From RGIG2094 sp045660065 (GTDB lineage: Bacteria > Bacillota > Clostridia > RGIG6154): DNA of 12,692 nt. Each line of letters begins with the position of its first letter. Position 1 is the stretch's first letter. Of the stretch, positions 1 through 4,120 are shown piece by piece. The position numbers and the translations under genes are program-made. A model generated the notes under the pieces. The model was not told the origin of the DNA, did no database searches, and was given only the letters and a program-made list of their open reading frames with translations. The stretch lies in assembly GCA_045660065.1 (NCBI GenBank), contig JAZRDC010000058.1, positions 1-12,692 on the forward strand, written 5' to 3'.

Positions 1-1
1 G

Positions 2-451
2 ACAGATGCTATAAAAACATTAGTTGAAAAACTTTTACCCATTGCAACTGTTGTGACACCTAATATTCCCGAAGCAGAAATCTTATCTGATATGAAAATT
101 AATAACAAGGAAGATATGATTAAGGCGGCAAAGTATGTCGGCGAAAGCTATGGATGTAGCGTTCTGTTAAAAGGCGGTCATAGCATAAATGATGCAAATG
201 ACCTTTTATACGAAAACGGCAATTTTGTATGGTTCGATGGAAAAAGAATTGATAATCCAAACACACACGGGACAGGATGCACTCTTTCAAGTGCCATTGC
301 ATCAAATCTTGCCAAAGGACTTACCCTTGCGGAGTCAGTAAAAAAAGCAAAAGATTATATATCCGATGCGCTTGCTACAGGTCTTGATTTGGGAAATGGT
401 TCAGGACCAATGAAACATAATTTTGCATTAGATATTAAATACAAAAAATAA
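2..451 (+). CDS. thiD: Hydroxymethylpyrimidine/phosphomethylpyrimidine kinase ThiD, C-terminal part (5' end outside window)
   Basis: The reading frame is open from base 2 and ends with TAA at 449-451, giving the last 149 residues of the protein. ThiD is a ribokinase-fold kinase that phosphorylates HMP and then HMP-P with ATP in cytoplasmic thiamine synthesis. Visible signatures are the VVTPNIPEAE segment near the start and the anion-hole/catalytic motif NTHGTGCTLSSAIASNLAKG, encoded around 256-315, with the Cys of GTGC typical of ThiD. The helix with spaced Ala and Lys and the final GSGPMKHNF stretch also fit the family end. A GTG at 53 is internal and is not the start. The gene presumably belongs to a thiamine gene cluster lying upstream. 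Pyridoxal kinases of the same fold usually have Asp in the GTG[C/D] motif, so ThiD is preferred. Confidence 0.9.
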   Translation, partial: TDAIKTLVEKLLPIATVVTPNIPEAEILSDMKINNKEDMIKAAKYVGESYGCSVLLKGGHSINDANDLLYENGNFVWFDGKRIDNPNTHGTGCTLSSAIASNLAKGLTLAESVKKAKDYISDALATGLDLGNGSGPMKHNFALDIKYKK

Positions 452-467
452 AATACATTTATAAATA

Positions 468-496
468 TTGACATTATTCTATTTGTGGTATATAAT
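468..496 (+). promoter_or_regulatory. Consensus-perfect SigA promoter of the Fic module
   Basis: TTGACA at 468-473 and TATAAT at 491-496 are separated by exactly 17 bases. Both hexamers match the housekeeping sigma consensus at every position. Transcription should begin near 503, leaving only about 14 bases of leader before the antitoxin ATG at 517, with GAGGTG at 506-511 as the ribosome binding site. Confidence 0.9.
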
Positions 497-498
497 GT
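471..498. promoter_or_regulatory. Inverted repeat spanning the Fic-module promoter (candidate operator)
   Basis: ACATTAT at 471-477 is the exact reverse complement of ATAATGT at 492-498. The arm centres are 21 bases apart, about two helix turns. One arm overlaps the -35 box and the other the -10 box. A dimeric HTH protein bound there would block RNA polymerase, and the first gene of the module encodes such a domain. The arms are partly made of promoter consensus bases, so coincidence is possible. Confidence 0.5.
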
Positions 499-516
499 AA
501 TAAATGAGGTGTTGAT

Positions 517-888
517 ATGGATATACTAACAATAAAAGAAGCAAGTTTAATGTGGGGAATTTCTGTAAGAAGAATTACTGTTTTGTGCAATGAGGGTAGA
601 ATTGTTGGAGCAAAGAAAATCGCAGGTGCTTGGCTTTTGCCAAAAGATGCAGAGAAACCTGCTGATGCGAGGATTAAATCGGGTAAATATACAGATTGGA
701 GAAATAAAGCAGATATGGCATCTAAAGATTTTGAAAGTAATTTAAAAAATTTAAAAGGAACATTCGCTGTAGAAAGTATGAAGGTTAGCGAAGAAGGTAT
801 AAAAAACCTTAAAAGAATTGATAGCGGTAAAGTAAGCTATACAGATGTAATCGAAGAATTGAAACTTAAATATATGCAGAGGGTGTAA
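517..888 (+). CDS. Fic antitoxin: N-terminal HTH (MerR/excisionase type) fused to VbhA-like inhibitory tail
   Basis: This 123-residue protein sits directly upstream of a Fic toxin, with a 2-base gap between its stop and the next ATG. Residues 1-48 look like an HTH_17/MerR-type DNA-binding domain (ltIKEASLMWGIS, then a recognition helix and a GRIVGAKKIAGAWLLPKDAEKP wing). Residues 49-78 form a charged linker. Residues 80-121 match the VbhA antitoxin layout: an inhibitory helix with T82-FAV-E86, then a VS-E turn, then G-K-VSYTDVIEELKLKY. In the known family, the Glu of (S/T)xxxE(G/N) contacts the second Arg of the Fic motif and blocks productive ATP binding. Here the residue after Glu is Ser (S87), not Gly or Asn. 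The DNA-binding half suggests autoregulation. The pairing with Fic is secure; the repressor role is inferred. Confidence 0.82.
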   Translation: MDILTIKEASLMWGISVRRITVLCNEGRIVGAKKIAGAWLLPKDAEKPADARIKSGKYTDWRNKADMASKDFESNLKNLKGTFAVESMKVSEEGIKNLKRIDSGKVSYTDVIEELKLKYMQRV

Positions 889-890
889 CT

Positions 891-1487
891 ATGTTTTCAA
901 AATATGATGTTTATACGACTACACAATCAATTTATTGCTATCCTGATAGTAATGTTTTGAAAAACAAATTAAACATAAGAGATAACAAGCTTTTAAAAAC
1001 CGCAGAAGAAGAGATTACCTTGATTAAACAGATGGAACTTTTGAAAAATCCGATTAAGGGTAATTTTTCAAAGGCTCATCTTATGAATATACACAAGTTT
1101 ATTTTTGAAGATATTTATCCATTTGCCGGAAAAATCAGACGAGAACAAATCAGTAAAGCGGATACAATGTTTTATCCACCAAACTTGATTGATAGAGAGC
1201 TTGATAAAGTGTTTGCTAAGATAAAAGAGAAAAATATGCTCAGGGAAACTGACGAAGAAAAGAGTTTTGATAATTTAGCATATGTAATGGCAGAACTCAA
1301 CATTATACATCCCTTCAGAGAAGGAAATGGTCGTTCCATCCGTGAATTTATCCGCCTTATGGCAAAGCGTATGGGGTACGACCTTAATTGGGGAAATGCA
1401 GATAAAGAGGAACTCTTAGAAGCATCAATATTGTCAGTTGATAACTATAAGATATTGATAAGAATACTTGAAGTCTGTGTGGATTAA
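891..1487 (+). CDS. fic: Fic-domain toxin (class I, AMP-transferase type)
   Basis: This 198-residue cytoplasmic protein carries the full Fic signature HPFREGNGRSIR at residues 140-151, with catalytic His140, acidic Glu144 for Mg binding, and Arg148 and Arg151 for phosphate binding. The upstream segment with YPFAGKIRRE (76-85) and TMFYPP (92-97) matches the substrate-binding flap region of VbhT/FicT-type enzymes. Such enzymes transfer AMP from ATP to a hydroxyl of a target; bacterial class I toxins known to me modify DNA gyrase and topoisomerase IV, but the target here is not known. No (S/T)xxxE(G/N) motif is evident at either end, so inhibition must come from the antitoxin, as in class I. An AGAGGG ribosome binding site lies at 878-883 inside the antitoxin gene, so the two are translationally close and cotranscribed. 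Catalytic residues are intact, so the toxin is probably active. Confidence 0.92.
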   Translation: MFSKYDVYTTTQSIYCYPDSNVLKNKLNIRDNKLLKTAEEEITLIKQMELLKNPIKGNFSKAHLMNIHKFIFEDIYPFAGKIRREQISKADTMFYPPNLIDRELDKVFAKIKEKNMLRETDEEKSFDNLAYVMAELNIIHPFREGNGRSIREFIRLMAKRMGYDLNWGNADKEELLEASILSVDNYKILIRILEVCVD

Positions 1488-1627
1488 TTTGTGAGTACAT
1501 TTTGAGTACAAAAACTTTCGGAAATAAAATCACCACGATGAAAAATATGGATAATAAAATCACGAAAAAGCAATGAAAATCACGGTAATTAAAAAAGCTG
1601 AAGTCGAGTGGGAATAAGCAAAAATCT
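1488..1627. other. AT-rich intergenic stretch with short direct repeats behind the Fic gene
   Basis: No gene is supported here. TGAGTACA occurs twice with a 2-base gap (1493-1500 and 1503-1510). AAAATCAC occurs three times (1526-1533, 1556-1563, 1576-1583), twice as ATAAAATCAC. This could be debris at the boundary of an acquired toxin-antitoxin module, but no integrase or att site is visible. Confidence 0.4.
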
Positions 1628-1654
1628 GAAAGCCTTTTGAAGGCTTTCTTTTTT
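1628..1654 (+). terminator. Intrinsic terminator of the Fic operon
   Basis: GAAAGCCTT (1628-1636), loop TTG, and AAGGCTTTC (1640-1648) form a perfect 9-bp stem followed by six T residues. It closes the Fic operon and insulates nadE. Confidence 0.88.
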
Positions 1655-1687
1655 ATTATGGTACAAGTATTATATTTTTTAAAATGC

Positions 1688-1716
1688 TTGAAGAATTTTG
1701 CAAATTATGGTACAAT
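1688..1716 (+). promoter_or_regulatory. Promoter of nadE
   Basis: TTGAAG (1688-1693), a 17-base spacer and TACAAT (1711-1716) lie just before nadE. The predicted start of transcription near 1723 leaves a leader of about ten bases, so the GGTGAT at 1724-1729 sits almost at the 5' end of the message. Confidence 0.65.
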
Positions 1717-1732
1717 AAATAGTGGTGATTTT

Positions 1733-2464
1733 ATGTTTGATGCATTAAAAGTAAAAAATGATTGCGTTGCGTGGATTAAGGAATTTTTTGAAAAAAACGG
1801 AAAAGATTGCAACGCAGTTGTAGGTATATCAGGTGGTAAAGATAGTTCGGTGGCTGCAGCACTGTGTGTTGAAGCGCTCGGGAAAGACAGAGTTATCGGT
1901 GTTTTAATGCCACAAGGTACACAACACGATATTGATATGGCGTATTTGCTTGTAAACCACCTTGGAATCAAGCACTATGAAGTTAATGTAAAAGATGCGG
2001 TTGATGGCATTATTAATAATCTGCCAAAGGAACTTAATATTTCGGCACAGACTCTGCAAAATATTCCGCCAAGAATAAGAATGTCAACTTTGTATGCAGT
2101 ATCACAAAGTGTAAATGGCAGAGTTTGCAATACTTGCAATTTGTCAGAAGACTGGGTAGGGTATTCCACAAGATACGGCGATTCTGTTGGTGATTTTTCA
2201 CCAATGTCTCATATTACTGTAACTGAAGTTAAAGAAATCGGACACTTGTTGGGGTTGCCTGCCGAGTTGGTTGAAAAAACACCTATTGACGGTTTGTGCG
2301 GAAAAACAGATGAAGAAAATCTTGGTTTTACCTATGAAGAACTTGATATTTACATTCGTACAGGAAAAATTGAAAATGATAGAACCAAAGAAATAATTGA
2401 TGCTAAACACAAGGCGAATCTGTTCAAATTAGAACTTATGCCAAGTTTTAAACCAAATTTTTAA
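1733..2464 (+). CDS. nadE: NAD synthetase, ammonia-dependent
   Basis: This 243-residue adenine nucleotide alpha hydrolase-fold enzyme adenylates deamido-NAD and amidates it to NAD, the last step of NAD synthesis. The ATP pyrophosphatase P-loop SGGKDSS is at residues 33-39. The deamido-NAD/ATP region follows as CNTCNLSEDWVGYSTRYGD (132-150), then SPMSHITVTEVKEI (156-169) and KTDEENLGFTYEELD (191-205), all family hallmarks. There is no N-terminal glutaminase domain, so ammonia is the likely nitrogen donor. The ATG at 1733 is chosen because it has GGTG spaced correctly and lies just behind a promoter. The frame stays open upstream to a TTG at 1637, but that codon is inside the preceding terminator. 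The usual GTxNxSE block reads NTCNLSE, a mild variant. It is separated from its neighbours by its own promoter. Confidence 0.93.
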   Translation: MFDALKVKNDCVAWIKEFFEKNGKDCNAVVGISGGKDSSVAAALCVEALGKDRVIGVLMPQGTQHDIDMAYLLVNHLGIKHYEVNVKDAVDGIINNLPKELNISAQTLQNIPPRIRMSTLYAVSQSVNGRVCNTCNLSEDWVGYSTRYGDSVGDFSPMSHITVTEVKEIGHLLGLPAELVEKTPIDGLCGKTDEENLGFTYEELDIYIRTGKIENDRTKEIIDAKHKANLFKLELMPSFKPNF

Positions 2465-2471
2465 AAAATGC

Positions 2472-2500
2472 TTGACTTAATGTGTAATATGTGCTATTAT
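2472..2500 (+). promoter_or_regulatory. Promoter of the nahK-like gene
   Basis: TTGACT (2472-2477), 17 bases, TATTAT (2495-2500). Predicted start near 2507 gives a leader of about 70 bases that contains a hairpin. Confidence 0.75.
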
Positions 2501-2511
2501 GAGTAGGTTGG

Positions 2512-2536
2512 ATGCACGAAATTTTATTTTGTGCAT
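2512..2536 (+). promoter_or_regulatory. Hairpin in the 5' leader of the nahK-like mRNA
   Basis: ATGCACGAAAT (2512-2522) pairs with ATTTTGTGCAT (2526-2536) across a TTT loop: 10 Watson-Crick pairs and one G-T pair. It starts about five bases after the predicted transcription start and has no clean U tract after it. It may stabilise the message or serve as an operator dyad; the role is unknown. Confidence 0.5.
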
Positions 2537-2577
2537 GTTGTTTTGAGGAATGATAAAATTTTAAAAGGAGAATTAAG

Positions 2578-3645
2578 ATGTCTTTTGATTTGAACAAAGT
2601 TTTTAATGAGTTTAATCTTGAATCTGAAATTGGCAGATACGGCAACGGGCATATTAACGACACATATCTTACAAACTCAAAAGAATATATTTTACAGAGA
2701 ATTAACACAAATATTTTCAAAAATCCTGCACAACTTATGGATAATATTGAAAAAGTTACAGAATTTTTGCGTGGTAAAATTGCAGCCGAAGGCGGCGATC
2801 CTTCTCGCGAAACAATGAGAGTTATCAGAACAAGAAATGACAAAAATCATTATAAAGTTGATGACGATCATGTTTACAGAGTATATGAATTCGTAAAAGA
2901 TACATTTACTATTGAAACAAGCAAATCATGTGATGATTTACATAATGCAGGGGTTGGTTTCGGACATTTCCAGAAAATGCTCTCAGATTTTCCTGCAAAT
3001 GAACTTTTTGAAACAATCCCGAATTTCCACAATACTCCAAACAGAGTAGAAAATCTTTTAAAAGCAATTAAAGAAGATAAAGCAGGCAGAGCAAAATCTG
3101 TTGAAAAAGAAATTGAATTTGCTTTGGAACATGCAAAAGAAGCAAGTAAAGTAACAGACGGTATCGCATCAGGTGATATTTTATTAAGAGTTACACATAA
3201 CGATACAAAAATCAACAACATTTTGTTTGATAACGCAACAGGTAAAGCAATCTGTGTTATTGACTTAGATACTGTTATGCCAGGTAGCATTCTTTATGAC
3301 TTTGGTGATGCACTCCGTATGGGTGGTTCAACAGGTGCAGAAGATGAAACTGACTTGAGCAAAGTCAACTTCGATAGCGGTGCTTTTGAAGCATTTGCTA
3401 AAGGCTTCTGTTCAGAAACAATGGAATCTATGACAGAAATGGAAAAAGAACTTCTTCCATTCTCTGTAAAACTTCTTACATATGAATGTGGTATCAGATT
3501 CTTGACAGATTACTTAGAAGGGGATACATACTTCAAAATTCACAGACCTGAACATAATATCGACAGAGCAAGAAATCAGTTTAAATTGGTTTCTGACCTT
3601 GATAAAATGGAAGATGATTTGTTAAAAATCGTAAAGCAGCTTTAA
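2578..3645 (+). CDS. nahK: N-acetylhexosamine 1-kinase-like phosphotransferase (APH/choline-kinase fold)
   Basis: This 355-residue protein resembles bifidobacterial NahK/LnpB (about 359 residues) along its whole length as I recall that sequence. NahK phosphorylates GlcNAc or GalNAc at C1 with ATP in the galacto-N-biose/lacto-N-biose pathway. Shared blocks are YGNGHINDTYL near residue 21, YILQRINTNIF at 38-48, RVYEFVKDT, FGHFQKMLSDF, RVTHNDTKINNILFD (204-218, catalytic Asp209), the metal-binding IDLDTVMPG (228-236), DFGDALRMGGST and LLTYECGIRFLTDYLEGDTYF. The kinase motifs are intact. The ATG has AAGGAG at 2565-2570. No lacto-N-biose phosphorylase or sugar transporter is adjacent, so the substrate could be another hexosamine. 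Generic annotation would call it an aminoglycoside phosphotransferase-family protein, but resistance is unlikely. Confidence 0.82.
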   Translation: MSFDLNKVFNEFNLESEIGRYGNGHINDTYLTNSKEYILQRINTNIFKNPAQLMDNIEKVTEFLRGKIAAEGGDPSRETMRVIRTRNDKNHYKVDDDHVYRVYEFVKDTFTIETSKSCDDLHNAGVGFGHFQKMLSDFPANELFETIPNFHNTPNRVENLLKAIKEDKAGRAKSVEKEIEFALEHAKEASKVTDGIASGDILLRVTHNDTKINNILFDNATGKAICVIDLDTVMPGSILYDFGDALRMGGSTGAEDETDLSKVNFDSGAFEAFAKGFCSETMESMTEMEKELLPFSVKLLTYECGIRFLTDYLEGDTYFKIHRPEHNIDRARNQFKLVSDLDKMEDDLLKIVKQL

Positions 3646-3659
3646 TCAGCTGCTTTTTT
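3633..3659 (+). terminator. Terminator of the nahK-like gene
   Basis: AAAGCAGCT (3633-3641), loop TTAATC, and AGCTGCTTT (3648-3656) form a 9-bp stem running into a T tract to 3659. The stop codon TAA (3643-3645) lies in the loop. Confidence 0.88.
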
Positions 3660-3667
3660 CTTTGCAC

Positions 3668-3702
3668 AAAAAAGGAGATGTAAACAAATTACATCTCCTT
3701 TT
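3668..3702 (-). terminator. Palindromic terminator of the csaB-ruvX operon (repeat copy 1)
   Basis: AAAAGGAGATGTAA (3670-3683) and TTACATCTCCTTTT (3689-3702) form a perfect 14-bp stem with a 5-base loop. Read on the minus strand, it sits just behind ruvX and is followed by six T residues. The same stem, with one compensated pair change, recurs at 9343-9380. Confidence 0.82.
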
Positions 3703-3710
3703 AATATTGT

Positions 3711-4118
3711 TTAGATACTGTCTAAATAATTTTGAAGTATATACATAGCGGCAACAGTGTCTACTACTTCTTTTCTTTTTTTACCGCGGGTGTTTGTTTC
3801 ATTTAAAGACTTTATTGCAGAAACCGTAGAAAGACGCTCGTCCCAGGTGATTATCGGCAAATCGGTCAATTTTTTCAATTCCTCGATGAATGCATAAGTG
3901 GCTTCACCGCGGAAACCAACGCTTCCGTCCATATTTTTGGGAAGTCCCACTAAAATCCTTTCAGCAGAAAGTTCAGTTGCAGTTTTAATGACTTCTGCCG
4001 CAACTTTCGGTGGATAACTTTCAAATATTGTTTTTACACCTTGAGCGGTCATACCAAGAGTATCAGATACTGCAATACCTGTTCTTTTTTCTCCGTAATC
4101 AACACCTAAAATTCTCAT
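3711..4118 (-). CDS. ruvX: Holliday junction resolvase-like protein RuvX (YqgF)
   Basis: This 135-residue RNase H-fold nuclease has the usual family length. Motifs are GVDYGEKRTGIAVSD (5-19, Asp7), RILVGLPKNMDGS (54-66), TWDERLST (91-98, Glu94) and KEVVDTVAAMYILQNYL (116-132, Asp120), so all acidic active-site residues are present. The family is implicated in 16S rRNA 5'-end processing and recombination. It starts 2 bases after the stop of the upstream glycosyltransferase-CsaB gene. Its ribosome binding site GGAGG (complement of 4129-4133) lies inside that gene's last codons, so the two should be translationally coupled. Pairing a housekeeping nuclease with a wall-polymer enzyme is not an obvious functional link; coupling may simply give ruvX an expression route. 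Confidence 0.93.
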   Translation of the reverse strand: MRILGVDYGEKRTGIAVSDTLGMTAQGVKTIFESYPPKVAAEVIKTATELSAERILVGLPKNMDGSVGFRGEATYAFIEELKKLTDLPIITWDERLSTVSAIKSLNETNTRGKKRKEVVDTVAAMYILQNYLDSI

Positions 4119-4120
4119 AT

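Noticed and set aside
1526..1583. Three AAAATCAC copies as a possible CRISPR or iteron array
   Set aside because: The unit is only 8 bases, the spacings (30 and 20) are irregular, and no cas or replication gene is near.
1573..1617. 14-codon reading frame (MKITVIKKAEVEWE)
   Set aside because: No ribosome binding site, too short to judge, and it lies in the repeat-bearing spacer before a terminator.
1637..1732. Longer NadE starting at TTG 1637, adding 32 hydrophobic residues
   Set aside because: The TTG lies in the loop of the preceding terminator, has no ribosome binding site, and the nadE promoter at 1688-1716 lies downstream of it.
2550..2564. Tiny leader peptide (ATG-ATA-AAA-TTT-TAA) in front of the nahK-like gene
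   Set aside because: Four codons with no regulatory codon run; AT-rich leaders often contain such frames by chance.
2578..3645. Aminoglycoside resistance enzyme
   Set aside because: The fold is shared, but the motif order and length match NahK-type sugar kinases and there is no mobile or resistance context.
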